Source: Adiantum capillus-veneris
Lineage: Eukaryota; Streptophyta; Polypodiopsida; Polypodiales; Pteridaceae
Assembly: GCA_014529385.2 (NCBI GenBank)
Contig: CM043945.1
Coordinates: 145,253,741 to 145,317,740, forward strand
DNA length: 64,000 nt
Reading direction: 5' to 3'
The notes beneath the pieces are model-generated. The model was not told the DNA's origin. It ran no database searches and worked only from the letters and a program-made list of their open reading frames with translations. Positions 47,900 through 59,130 of the stretch are shown here, piece by piece. Each line of letters begins with the position of its first letter. Position 1 is the stretch's first letter. The position numbers were made by a program, and so were the translations under genes.

Positions 47900-48960
47900 C
47901 CCAAGTTGAGCATTTATGCTCAACACTTGCATCAAATTGTGTCATAAACCTCCAAAAGTGGCTGCATCTTCCTCCAGGATCATAGGGAAACTTACACATC
48001 TACATAGAACCAACTACATGCTCAAAAAATCCACCCGTATCAAAGACAAAAGCATCCTTTGTCTTGCCAAGATGCCACCGCCCACCTGGATCATAGGTTG
48101 CCTCACCCTTGTCAATTTCCTTCTCATCACCTTCACTTTCCATGCTAGTGCTCAAACTTTCGTGTTCGTCTACTATCTCCTTGCCATTCTGCACGAAAGC
48201 CCTGTGTTTGTTCTGTAAAGTTGCATTACATACTTCATTTGCATTGGCTTTGAGCGTATGGGCATCCACAACTGTATCCGAGCTAGTATCCTTGCTAGCA
48301 TGAGCACCTAAAATTTTGACTTTGTGCACATAAAGGTCATCCACACTATCCATACCACGTATTGACAAAGGGCACTTCATGCCTGTAGCAACACACAACT
48401 TTCACTCTTTTCGTAGCGCTATCTTCAATGCTTCACGCATGGAATTGAGCTCTTTCTCCTGCACTTTCAACTTAAGGACCGGTCGCAACAAACTTGTGAA
48501 TACCTGTATTCTTTGGTTATTTGTAAATGCGGAATAAAATTCCTCTTTATACATGGATTCCACATGAAATAGAGCATCTTTCCACACTCTCCAAGCATCA
48601 TCAAATCTTGACCAAAATTTTGCAACAGACTCGTGCTCTTGCATAAACAAACTAGTGACCTGTTTTCATGCATCTTGGTGAGGAATCACCTTCTTGAACC
48701 GCTTCAAAATGAATCTCTTAAGCATGTCCCAATTTGCCTTCTCATCTTGTGATAAGCCCTTGTACCAATCTCTTGCATTCCCTCTGACCACTAGATTGAT
48801 GCCTACAAGCTTTTGCGCCTCACTTGGAACTGCACTGCATAAACATGTCAAATCAAACTCATATGATGCAAGCCAATTGTCAGTGCATCCTTGCAATCTG
48901 TGAAAATTGATGGTTGGAATGGCACCACCATCATGAAAATCCCCTCAAAATACAAAATGT
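47900..48960 (-). pseudogene. gag remnant of a Tat-like Ty3 element
   Basis: The frame at 48896-48666 gives GCTDNWLASYEFDLTCL, ARDWYKGLSQDEKANWDML and RFILKRFKKVI. After a stop, 48650-48402 gives EHESVAKFWSRFDDAWRVW, the usual gag core layout. After another stop, an acidic frame (48398-48000) of unknown role follows. No zinc knuckle was seen. Confidence 0.7.
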
Positions 48961-49012
48961 GCATACATCACTACTCAAAATCCAAATTCTGGGTGCACAA
49001 CCGGCAATTTTC

Positions 49013-49032
49013 GCTCCCCAGCGGGATCGCCA
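49013..49032 (-). other. Primer binding site of the Tat-like fragment
   Basis: The minus strand reads TGGCGATCCCGCTGGGGAG, the TGGCGAY..CGCTGGGGA type common in Tat/Ogre elements, five bases inside the LTR end. Confidence 0.7.
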
Positions 49033-49037
49033 AAGGA

Positions 49038-49930
49038 TGATGGAGCAAAAGACACCATGCGCACACTCACACACCCAGACAACTCAACATAACACAAGAA
49101 ATTTACTTGAATTCCAACCCACACCCACCACCACTCAAGAGCTCAATAAAAACACTACCCACAAGCTCAATTCAAATACCAAACACCTCGACCTACAAGC
49201 CCTTGCCTGCCCACAGACACTACAAGGTGAGTCGAGTCGATCAACACTTGAAATCACACTTGATGGTGATCCAAATATACAAGAAAAACCATCAAAAGAT
49301 CAAAAACTCCAGCTACAAAAGGCCTCTCTCAAACCATTGCAAAAGCTTCACCAAACTTCACTTTGTTGAACTCTTTGGAGTAGCGCCAACCCTAATGGCA
49401 CCGATACAGGGTCACATAGTCTTGCAGAAAGCCGCACCTTCTTCCCTCAATTCCTTGCACACACACATCCATGGAAACCTTAGAACTTTCATAGACTCTC
49501 CCAAGTGCAAAATTGAAGAGAGAAAGCTCTCATTCACTCCTCCACACACTCGAAAACAAGATGCGAACGTGACGGGACTGCACTAGACCACCTGTAGGAA
49601 CCCTGCTTCCTTCCCCACACAAAGAGGTGAAAGTTTCAAGACTTGGCTTCAAAATAATTTTCAGCTGGAGCACTCATGGCACCGTCACTGATGTGGCAAA
49701 TTAAAGCCTTTTCACACCATTTTTGGTCATTTTTTGACCCAGTTTTGACCCCTGGCGGGCATTTTTCGCTGGAAAAACCCCAGATGGACTCCAAAATTCA
49801 CCAAATTTTGTACGCTTGATCCTCGATACCCAAAGCACTTTTCCACATCCCCACATTCAATTTTTGACCACTTCTAGGGTGGTGCATGCATCACCGCAGA
49901 TCAGGCACCATAAATAAACAGTTACTCCAT
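49038..49930 (-). repeat. 5' LTR of the Tat-like fragment
   Basis: It ends CTCCATCA on the minus strand beside the primer site. The outer end is not defined. Plus-strand frames at 48914-49586 overlap the LTR and are not supported as genes. Confidence 0.5.
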
Positions 49931-50029
49931 GTCCTAAACTTCTCGAGCGGGATGAGAGTACCCTTAATTTTCACTTGCATTATTTACATTCTAGAAAGCT
50001 CAAACACATTCTCTAGAGCAGAAATAAGC

Positions 50030-51400
50030 CACCTAGAACCGTATCCAAGGCTTATTTCTACTTTGGTAGTGGCTTTTCCTGTGATGCTGCAACAGGTTGG
50101 TTAGATTTTTTTGATTCATCATCAGACAACTCCTCCTCTTGATTTTTTACCTGACTTTGGTTTGGCACATGGTGAGTTACTTCTTCATTTGATTAGAAAG
50201 TGGACGAACCTGGTTTCTCCATCGTATGTGGACCTTCTTCAAATACCACATCCCGACTGATGAGTATTTTCTTTGCCTCTGGATCATAGAGTCTATAAGC
50301 CTTAGACTCTTTACTGTATCCGAAAAATACGCACTTCTTGCTTTTGGCTTCTAACTTTGTTCATTTTGTGAATCAGGAATATGTGCATAACAAAAACACC
50401 CAAATGTTTTGAAATGCAAGATTGAAGGTTTCTTACCAGAATAGGCTTCTTGAGGCGTTTTCCCTTTCAAAGCCTTTGTGTAGCTTCGATTGAGAATGTA
50501 CACTGCTGTACTCACTGCTTCGGTTCAAAAGGAATCTGGCATACCCTTGGCTTTGAGCATACACCTTGCCATTTCTACTACCGTCCGATTGCAACGCTCC
50601 ACAACTCCATTTTGTTGTGGTGTGTAAGCTGTAGTAAGGTGTCATTTTATTCCATGCTTGTTGTAGTAACTGTTGAATTCATTTGAGATGAATTCTCCTC
50701 CTCGATCTATGCGAAGCTTCTTCACCTTCTTTCCTGTTTCATTTTGTACAAGCTTTTGCCGCATTTTAAACTTTCCAAAAGCTTCAGACTTCTCACGAAT
50801 GAAATACACCCACATATTTCTACTAAGTCATCGACTAACTTTAAAAAGTAGAAAGATCCACCCAAAGTGGATGTAAACATTTTTCCACAGAGATTTGCGT
50901 GTACCAACTCTAGAGGAGACTGAGCTCGATTACTGCTCTCTTGTAGAAATGCCTTTCTTTGTTGCTTGCCCATCATGCAAGCTTCACAAACTTTACTCAT
51001 ATCTGAGATTTGAGGCATGTGTGCCACCATCCCAGATTTTTGCATCTCTTTTAGCACAACAATGCTTACGTGACCAAATCTCTCATGCCATAATTGAGTT
51101 GTACCTTTTTCTGTAGTGACTGTAAGTGCAAAAAGTTTGCAGAGGTTGTTGCGCCTTACGCCCTTTTCCATCGTGTTGCCTTTAGAATCCAAGATTTCTG
51201 CTCCATTTTTCTTGAAACGGACTTCAAGATCACGATCAATGATTGCAGCAATGGACAACAAATTCTTCTTGATTTGAGGCACGTACAACACATTAGAGAG
51301 CTCTTTAGTTTCACTTGTAGCTAAGCATGACGGCACCAACTACACATTGTGGAAATTCAAAATTTTTGCAATTTTGGATTCATATAAATTGCTGGATACA
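50030..51400 (-). pseudogene. Ty1/copia protease end and integrase fragment
   Basis: Minus strand: ELSNVLYVPQIKKNLLSI (protease end), then WHERFGHVSIVVLKEMQ and CEACMMGKQQRKAF (integrase finger). The core follows; its first catalytic block reads VHANLCGKM, where Asp is expected in place of Asn. DRGGEF and PQQNGVVER supply the other acidic residues. It continues to LFNRSYT-like and DVVFEEGP blocks near 50230. Several stops and shifts. Gag, RT and LTRs are absent on this side. Confidence 0.8.
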
Positions 51401-51404
51401 GTGT

Positions 51405-51740
51405 TGGGGCCAAATGGTGTAGACCCGGAGCCCACTGCAACAAATGATCTGGCAAGTTCAAGCGTTGTAATTCCCCCGGATGCTACTCTTCTACGCGCCT
51501 AGAAAAGAAGGAATGTAGACCCAGTATGCGTCATTGTCATGTGTGTAAGTGATTTTGTCCTCACTTTGGTTCAGCGTACCACTAAAGCACATGAAGCTTG
51601 GAGCATATTGGCTCGCCAATATGAGGCGCACAATCACACCAGAATTCAAAATCTAGAAAATCAGCTTGCTGCTGAGAAACTTGCAGATCGGGAGAAAGCG
51701 GAGGCCTTTATCAAGCGGATTAAGGACCTCCAAGATATAA
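51405..51740 (+). pseudogene. Ty1/copia gag fragment, plus strand
   Basis: The frame VDPEPTATNDLASSSVV, then after a stop LVQRTTKAHEAWSILARQYE and IQNLENQLAAEKLADREK, matches the copia gag core. It faces the minus-strand copia integrase head to head and ends where copy B begins, so it is part of a rearranged junction. Confidence 0.65.
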
Positions 51741-51744
51741 GCCT

Positions 51745-52510
51745 TTATGGGCCATTGGAGCTATTATTGAAAATTTTATTTACATGTATGCGGTTGTTTC
51801 AAAACCTTTCTATGCTCCCATAACAAAAAATTGAGCGGAATGAAGAATGTGAGAATGGGTTTCAATAATTGAAGCAAGATTGGTTTTTTTGCTCCAATTT
51901 TGAAAGCTCCTGATTAGAACAAGATCTTCTACGTTCATGTAGTCATTGACATAAGCTATTGGATGCATCTTAGCACAACCTAGAGAGAAAAATTTGGATT
52001 TTCCAATTTGTTACTTTAGTAGACAACTCAATAGCGTGGATCAAAATTACACGACTACCAAAAGAGAAGGTTTGGGGATGATTTATGCAGTCAAAAACTT
52101 TAGAGATTACTTTCTTGCAAACAAATTCATATTTTTCGTGGATCACCAAGCACTATTGTACTTAGTGAACAAATCATGCAATACTAGCCGTATAGTTTGT
52201 TGGTTCATTATTTTGCTCGATTTTGATTTCATCGTAGTGGTCAAGAAAGGGACTACTCATCAAAGGACGGACCATTTATCACGATTGGTACATAGGGAAG
52301 CACCTATCAAAGTTGATGACAACTTGCCAGATTCTTACCTTTTCAACATACAAATGGTACCAAGGTGGAGTGACCATGCATTACCATTGCTCACCATTGG
52401 TTCTCTACAGATTGAAAGGCAACCATCAATCATTGAGCAATCACACTCACTAGCACTAATAGCTAGACAACTATATAAACAAGGAAACAATGGGCTACTT
52501 CAGCTATGTA
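51745..52510 (+). pseudogene. RT end and RNase H of copy B
   Basis: A decayed connection region (51745-51980) precedes an open frame from 51994: YFSRQLNSVDQNYTTTKREG, MIYAVKNFRDYFLANKFIF, VDHQALLYLVNKS and TTHQRTDHLSRLVH. This is the Ty3 RNase H layout with Glu and Asp motifs. It continues into the spacer to integrase (PDSYLFNIQMVPRW). The RT catalytic region is absent. Confidence 0.85.
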
Positions 52511-52738
52511 TAGAGTCAGCTAATTAATAATTGTACTTGAGACAAGCTCACGTACAAAATACAGCATTTCACAGTGCAAAAACAGAAACATACTAGAGAC
52601 TTGCGGTGTATTGGACTCATATGCAAAAAAGATTCCATGACTATGTTAGTTCATGTGATAATTGCACCATCCAAAAGCCAATTGAATATGCTATACTGCT
52701 CAGGATAACAAAAGCACCCAAATGGGGAATTTTACAAT

Positions 52739-53960
52739 ATGGATTTCTTCAAAGAGGGAGTCTTGCCAACAAACTTGAGTAAATCCAGACTACTCTCAAT
52801 CCAGAGAGAAGCAAAAAACTACGTCGTCATTGAAAATAACTTTTATTGGAGAGGGATAGACAACAACTTGAGAATCTATGCCGCAGAGAATGAGTACTTA
52901 CTGATTCTTGAGCAAGCACATGCCGGATTGGGAGGAGGTCACGTTTTGGCTGACAAAACTGCCAAAACGATACTCCTTGCACAAATCTGGTGGCCTACTT
53001 TGTACATGGATGTAGAGCACTATGTCAAACAATGTGATGATTGCCAAATGAACAAAAGTACCAATGCAACGCGAGGAAATGTTGCTGAGAACAATGATGG
53101 AGGCACAGGCTTTTGCCAAATTGGAGATAGACTTTGTTGGACCTATCTCACCACTAGCATATCATATGCATGCTCAAAACATCATTGTTGCCACATGTTA
53201 TTTTACCAAATGGGTAGAAGCCAAGGCCCACACCAAAGAACAATGCTAGAATGATAGCACAATTCTTGTATGAGAACATTTTCACTAGATATGGGCTTCT
53301 GATTGAAATAGTGAGTGATCGAGGAACTCATTTCGTCAATTATATGGTTGAATTCCTATTGCAAGAATTTATGGTGATTCATTCAAATTAGCCCCATACC
53401 ACCCTCCAGCAAATGGACAAGCCGAAAGCGCAAATAAATTCTATACACGATGCTCACAAAAATTGTCAACAAATCAAGATCAGATTGGGAATAAAACCTC
53501 TACTCAACTTTATGGGTATATTGGGTAGCATACAAAACACGACACCTTTCAATTTTCCGTTCGAGATAAATGCCATACTGTCCATATAATTCTTGATTCC
53601 TAAACTACAGGTTGCACATGAATTAAGCTAGACTAGAAACGAGCTGTCTAGTAGACTGGAACAACTGACCCACTTAGATGAGTTGAGAGTCAAGGCTACT
53701 GAAACCATTTATGCACAAAAATGACAAATGAAAGAATGTCATGATCAACATGTGATAAGCAAGGAGTTTCAGAAGGGAGACTATGTATCAATCTACACCT
53801 TGAAGCAACACTCTAGGAAATTGAAAAAGCGAAGTGATGGCCTTTGTGATCAATGACATATCACCTAGTGGTGCTGTACAACTTGCAACATTAGAGGAGA
53901 GATAATGCCTAATTGGATAAATGGATGCAGATTGAAGAAATATCATCAACCACTCACCTG
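52739..53960 (+). pseudogene. Integrase of copy B
   Basis: The HHCC finger is seen as EQAHAGLGGGHVLADKT and VKQCDDCQM. A frameshift near 53070 leads to KLEIDFVGPISPLAYHM with the first Asp. Farther on, decayed frames give PYHPPANGQAESANK with the Glu. The C-terminal domain reads KGDYVSIYTLKQHSRKLKKR (53770-53835) and, after a shift, NGCRLKKYHQPLT near 53925. Many stops. Confidence 0.8.
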
Positions 53961-54045
53961 AAAAATGTTGGAGAAGCTACATGAAGCAAAGGAAAGGAAG
54001 CATAAGGCTCAAGAAATTTAAGAACAAGCACATGAAGAAGCTTGA

Positions 54046-54426
54046 TTGCGGAATTTAAAATGTAAACAAAATACAACTCCCCCACAAGAAGAAGAAGCAC
54101 CTTCTCCTCCTATTGCAGCAATCAAAATCAAGCGAAGTTGGCTTGGAGGTATGGATGTACATATCAATGTCCAACTCGCCAATGGAACAATAGAAAGAGC
54201 ATTGGTAGATACAAGAGCACATGTTAATGCTATATGGTATTCTACATACCTCAAACTATCAAACTCCATGATTGAACCGACCAAAGTTGAGCTAAAGGTA
54301 GCTAATAGAGGAACAATGGTTAGTTTGGGACAAGACAATGTCTTAATTAACATCAACTGTAACCACTGCCCACATCAATTCTACATCATTGGCTGATACA
54401 ATCTCAATGAGAAAATCCTCTTGGGA
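54046..54426 (+). pseudogene. Post-integrase retropepsin-like domain, copy B, 5' part
   Basis: A 116-residue frame after the integrase C-terminus and a basic linker (EKLHEAKERKHKAQEI). It shows VHINVQLANGTIERALVDTRAHVNAIWYS, whose start fits a retropepsin flap-strand and active site with D-T-G changed to D-T-R, then KVELKVANRGTMVSLGQ and HCPHQFYIIG. The ILG.PW block that would follow lies beyond the copia insertion. Both copies share this order, so it is a family trait rather than a chance join. It could be a relocated protease or an extra 3' ORF. Confidence 0.65.
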
Positions 54427-55033
54427 GTTTTTTTTTCCCTTGTCGGAATATTTCTTTTCGCCGGAATATTATGGCTGGACGGCGGCCGAAAAGTGGTCGG
54501 AAATCGACCGGTCGGTTGGCTGGTGGCCGGTAGTCAATGGCCGGTGGTCGGTGATCGGAAGTCAATGGCCGATGGCCGGTGGCCGAATTCAAAAGCGGAT
54601 TTGTCTACACAAGGGCGGGCACACATGGGCGGATTGGAGGGTCCAATTTGGACTTATTCACACAAGTACGGCTACACATGGCTGCCTCTCATGAGAGAGG
54701 GCAGCCCTTTTGGCCTATAAATGGAGGCCATTTCTACACACATTTCATAGTGTGAAGTTGATGCAACAAGGTGAGTGTGAGGTGGTGAGAGTGAAGCAAG
54801 GCGGGAGCTCCATTAAAGGTATAATCCCTTTGTAAACTACTTCTTGTTTTGAAGTACTAAAGCCATTGAGTGGATGCTTTCCCGTGGACGTAGCCCACAT
54901 TGGGTGAATCACGTATATCGTGTGTACTCTCTCTCTCTCTCTCTCTACTCTATAATCTCGTGTATGTAAATCTGTCTCTCTCCATTAAGTAATCTACTCA
55001 ATTATCTATTTAGCTACGTCTTATTTCCTAACA
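54427..55033 (+). repeat. 5' LTR of the copia element (5' end truncated)
   Basis: It aligns with 61381-61981 at high identity. It contains a GGCC/GGTGGCC-rich repeat block (54520-54590), a CTCTCATGAGAG palindrome, TATAAAT at 54716 and a CT array at 54930-54946. It ends TTTCCTAACA. Confidence 0.9.
54716..54722 (+). promoter_or_regulatory. TATA box of the copia 5' LTR
   Basis: CTATAAATGG, just after the CTCTCATGAGAG palindrome. The 3' LTR has CTATAAAAGG at the same place. Confidence 0.6.
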
Positions 55034-55035
55034 AC

Positions 55036-55050
55036 TTGTATCAGAGCAAG
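55036..55050 (+). other. Primer binding site, initiator-Met type variant
   Basis: TTGTATCAGAGCAAGG lies two bases after the LTR end, a variant of TGGTATCAGAGC. Confidence 0.75.
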
Positions 55051-55097
55051 GTTTACTCGTAGCTAAATTATCTCAAGGAAAGGATTCCTTGAATTGA

Positions 55098-55777
55098 GTG
55101 GGAGTTATGGCAGAGGAAGGGAAGCTCAAGATTGAGAAGTTCAACGGCAAAAACTACCAACATTGGAAGATGCAGATTGAAGACTATCTCTACCAGAAGG
55201 ACCTCTATTTGACACTACGCAATCTTGCAAAGAAGCCCGCAACGATGGCAGATGAAGCATGGATTGTCCTTGATCGAAAGGCACTGGTAACAATCCGGTT
55301 AAGCTTAGCGTCAACGGTGGCCTTCAATGTTTCGGACATGAAGACCACGGAGGACTTGATGAAGTCACTTGACGACTTCTACGAGAAACCATCGGCATCC
55401 AATAAGGTATTTCTTATGAAGCGCTTGTTCAATCTAAAGATGGCAGACAATGGTTCAGTTGCAGAACACCTAAATGACTTTAACACAAACATAACACTAG
55501 GCGGTCTTGCAAAGAAGCCCGCAACGATGGCAGATGAAGCATGGATTGTCCTTGATCGAAAGGCACTGGGAACAATCCGGTTAAGCTTAGCGTCAACGGT
55601 GGCCTTCAATGTTTCGGACATGAAGACCACGGAGGACTTGATGAAGTCACTTGACGACTTCTACGAGAAACCATCGGCATCCAATAAGGTATTTCTTATG
55701 AAGCGCTTGCTCAATCTAAAGATGGCAGAGAATGGTTCAGTTGTAGAACACCTAAATGACTTTAACACAAACATCGG
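55098..55777 (+). pseudogene. copia gag with internal duplication
   Basis: The frame opens EEGKLKIEKFNGKNYQHW and MQIEDYLYQKDLYLTL, the usual Tnt1-like gag start. It continues through AWIVLDRKALVTIRLSLAS and FLMKRLFNLKMADNGSV to LNDFNTNI. This last 94-residue block is then repeated. After the second copy the frame runs into the inner element, so the gag C-terminus and zinc knuckle are lost. Choice of ATG at 55098 or 55107 is open. Confidence 0.85.
55224..55777 (+). repeat. 282-bp in-frame tandem duplication in gag
   Basis: Copies start at 55224 and 55506. I counted about five differences in roughly 270 aligned bases. The period is 94 codons, so the frame is kept. Confidence 0.95.
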
Positions 55778-56971
55778 CAAATTCAGATTTCCGAGAGCGT
55801 TTCCACCAGGCGTCCTGGCATTTTACCCCCCTTTTGAAGCCATTCGAGCCATCAAAAACCTCATTCGAGCTACGATTGAGGAGCTGCATTTTTCAGCCCT
55901 CTTTTGGCAGTTTCTGCTGCGTTTTTGGGTCGAAACGGAGGTTTTTGGCATAGCTTTCACACCCGGACTCGCATACATGTGATCCAGGAGTCTACCTCGG
56001 GGTTTTGGCATGCTCTGGACGCACTCATCATATCAGAATTTTAAAATTCTGAACGCTGAATTTTATGCAGCAGTAGTTGTTCATTGTGTGTCGAGGATTT
56101 CACACATGGTTTGCTCTCAAATGTGAGAGTGACATTTGCTGCAAGTTTCCTCACAGGTGGGAGGATACGATGTATGCCTTATGTGGTTTGATGCTCAGAG
56201 AGACTAATGTGATTGCATTTTGAGATCGGCAATGTATGCCTCGAGCATGTTTTTTGGTAGTCATAGGTAGAGCAGATATTTGTGTACTAGATTTGCAGGT
56301 GTTTGCAATGATGTATGCAAAGTGTGGAGATTGGTGCATGCATTTGGAGTGCGGTTTGATGCGCTTTGGTTGCTCATGGTTTTGAGCGTGCAGTTAGTTT
56401 GGTTACTGGTTTTGTGGCCGTTTTACTGACGAAACTCTGGCGAAATTTTCCTAGGAGTTTTATGCGTATCATTTATGTGATCTAGGTAGAGATTGCGGGT
56501 TGCACTCAGCATTTGCGTGCGGTGTTCTCTGCAGGTGGGAGATTTGTGCGTGTGTATGCATTGATACCGCACATTGTGGGCTTGGTGATTAGCTCACGGG
56601 TTTGACAGGCGTACAATTATCTTGCCACACTCATAGGAGTGAATGTTGTGATGTATGCTTGTGTGGCTACGAGCTAGGTAGCCGGATTCGAGCACTAATG
56701 GCTTGAGGTTTTTTCAACAGGTTTCAACTACAGGTTTACAAGTTTACAGGCAGGTTTGAGGGCTTATTTGGGTGCTGAATTTTCAACCATTGTTCCCTCT
56801 TCGCAGGTGTCCATGTATGGCTCAGTTGTAGGATAATTTGGGACACATTTGTGACTTGTTTATGAAGCTGTTTAAGAGCTGAATTTTGGGGCTGTTTTGG
56901 GGCTGAACAGCCATATTTGCAGACTTTTGTTGATGGGATTCGAGCCAGTTTAGGGCTGATTTGGTTGACAT
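55778..56971 (+). other. Leader of the compact copia derivative
   Basis: No coding is supported. A TGTATGC word recurs at 56171, 56233, 56312, 56553 and 56652, twice preceded by CAGGTGGGAG. Function unknown. Confidence 0.5.
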
Positions 56972-58861
56972 TTGCTACTCATTGTTGGTTGCTCTTTTGT
57001 GAGCATTATGACTGATTTTTCATTTGACTTCCAGCGTTATGGTCTGACACAGTTTGATGGTGTAGATTTTGTTGCTTGGAAGGAACATATGCTTGTTGCA
57101 TTGACGGATTTGGGGCAGGATAAACCCTTGTGTGGTTTATCGGCGAAGCCCAAGTCTATGCGTGATGATGATTGGCAGGATCTTGATGAGTTAGCAATGT
57201 CTACGATTCGTTTGCATCTGGTTGAGTCTGTTTACTGGCAGGTCTCAAGGGAGACTACAACTCATGCTTTATGGCAGAGTTTACATGCTATGTACGCGAC
57301 ATCCATGTCTACAGGGGAGTCTAGTCCCACTTCTATGTCCATGGGAGAGATTGATCCCACATGCAAGTCTCGACAGCATAGAGACTTGACATGTTGGCAT
57401 TGTGGACATAGAGGGCACATTAGGCGTCGATGTTTCAGGCGTTTGAGACAATGGAGGCGACAGATGCGTGATGCAGATTTGGGCATGACAGATGCTAGTG
57501 AGATCAGTACGGTGGTTACTGAGTATGATTGTGACGGCGATGTCACATTTACATCTAACTTGTCTTCAAACGATCTTATGTCTACGGATTGCATATCGGA
57601 TTGCACATTGTCTTCACATTGGTTACTAGATTCAGATGCTACTTTCCATGTCACGTCGCATCGTGAGTGGTTTAGCACGTTTTCTAGTGGGAGACTTGGT
57701 TGTGTGCACACGGCTGATGGTGTTGTGTATGACATTGAGGGTGCAGGAGACGTATGTTTGTCCTTGCCCATTGGTATGAGATTTACCCTGCGTCATGTGC
57801 GTTATGTACCAGATCTGAGACGGGATTTGATCTCAGTCAGACAAATACGGGATAGTGGATGTCAGATTTTGCTACGAGAGCGAGATTTTGTGATACATTT
57901 GGGTTTGCTAGTGATTGCGAGAGGTACCAGGAGTGGTACAGGTTACCCATTGCATGTGGATCACGCGAGAGAAGGTGTTGTCTCTATGATCATGCAGCCA
58001 GGTAGACAGCGAGAGAGCAGGCGAGTCTCTTTTGCCTATGGGTTGCAAGATGCTTTGCATGGAGTGCAGAGTAGTGAGCTCGTTGTGCACACAGTTGGGG
58101 CACGACTTGAGTAGTCACACAGAGAGGTGACAGAGTCAGACATGCATGCTTTGCTAGTGACTGAGCAAAGCAGAGACTCAGTTGTGCGAGATACTTCTAT
58201 GCAGGATAGACAGGTAGAGCGGTCTTGCTCTAGGGAGTCACAACAGGAGGACGTTGTGCAAGAGTCTATGCATACGGAGTTAGAGCATGAGAGCTCTAGT
58301 GAGTCACAACAGATTGAGTGGTCATGTTTGTAGTGGATGATTGCAGAGGAGACTGAGATGGCAGCGATTATGCAGTCATTCCTTTCTATGCTCGACAGTG
58401 AGCATGGAGATATAGTTGTGCAGGATATATCTTCCAGCAGACACCTAGAGCAGCTGGTTTGCTCTGAGGTTGCACGACAGGTTGATGCGTCTTTTGTGGA
58501 CAGTTAGGAGATGCATGTGGCTGACACGCCTTGCCAGTCAGAGATGCCTATTGCCAGGGATATATATGTTGATGCATGCTCCGTAGAGCTAGCAAGGTCC
58601 GCTAGCATTGCATCGGCATTCGGTGGTCTCATGTATGAGATGTTGATCTTGAGACCGGATATCGCAGCTGCAGTGGGAGCATTTGAAGTTGGGGTTGTCA
58701 GTTGTTTGTTGACTGATGATGGCATAGTGCATGAGGGAGATATGCAGGTATTGCGTACATACTTGCAGTACGTGTTCGGTACGTCTGGTGGTGTATGGAC
58801 TTACACGGGAGCAGGACAACCAGATGCACACGATCACAGCCAGCCAGTGGGCATCAGTTGA
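56972..58861 (+). pseudogene. gag-PR-(spacer)-RT tail frame of the compact copia derivative
   Basis: One frame stays open for about 1.9 kb except for TAG codons at 58112, 58331 and 58505. Gag reads YGLTQFDGVDFVAWKEHML and TIRLHLVESVYWQV, followed early by a CCHC knuckle (CWHCGHRGHIRRRC) at about residues 137-150. The protease block is HWLLDSDATFHVTSHREW, with D-S-G changed to D-S-D. It continues to HVRYVPDLRRDLISVRQI. A Ser/Glu/Gln-rich stretch with no recognised domain replaces integrase and most of RT. Near 58610-58790 GGLMYEMLILRPDIAAAVG and LRTYLQYVFGTSGGVWTY match the RT-RNaseH joint of copia. It cannot transpose on its own. The start at 56972 or the later ATG at 57008 is uncertain. Confidence 0.75.
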
Positions 58862-58940
58862 GAGCGGTTTTCTCTCGCCTTTTGTAGTCTTTAGACTAGG
58901 TTCTCTTGCTTAAAGGCACAATCGCCTTTAAGTGGGAGGT

Positions 58941-59128
58941 TGTTGGGGTATAGGCGCCTGTGCCTTGCCCGGCCGCCCAGAGTCTGGGCGCCCACTGACT
59001 TGTATACCTTATACATAGCATAAGTGTATAGGGGGCTGCTTACTCTTTGAGTCTCCCCACCCATATCTGTGTCGTGTGTCTCCTTCTCTCTCTCACTCTT
59101 TGTCTGTGGTGCTCCCCGATCCCCTTCA
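58941..59128 (+). repeat. 3' LTR of the compact copia derivative
   Basis: It begins TGTTGGGGTATAGGCGCC directly after the AAGTGGGAGGT purine tract and ends CCCCTTCA, where the outer integrase frame resumes. At 188 bp it is short. Confidence 0.75.
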
Positions 59129-59130
59129 TT

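Larger units (their letters stand above)
47712..49930 (-). mobile_element. 5' part of another Tat-like Ty3 element
   Basis: On the minus strand: an LTR ending at 49038, a primer site at 49013-49032 and a degraded gag. Pol is missing; the fragment stops where the 41-47 kb element begins. The outer LTR end near 49930 is approximate. Confidence 0.6.
55778..59128 (+). mobile_element. Compact non-autonomous copia derivative
   Basis: It lies between outer gag and outer integrase. Contents: a 1.2 kb non-coding leader, a gag-protease frame, a Ser/Gln-rich stretch, a short RT tail, a purine tract (58930-58940) and an LTR (58941-59128). No 5' LTR or primer site was found, so its left end was lost. Integrase and most of RT are absent. 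Confidence 0.7.

Noticed and set aside
48914-49586. Plus-strand frames of 151 and 159 residues
   Set aside because: They overlap the LTR and primer site of a minus-strand Tat-like element; composition is Thr/His/Gln-rich without domain motifs.
54389-54720. Open frames of about 100 residues on both strands
   Set aside because: They fall in the GC-rich repeat block of the copia LTR and recur in the 3' LTR at 61291-61650, where the reading differs.
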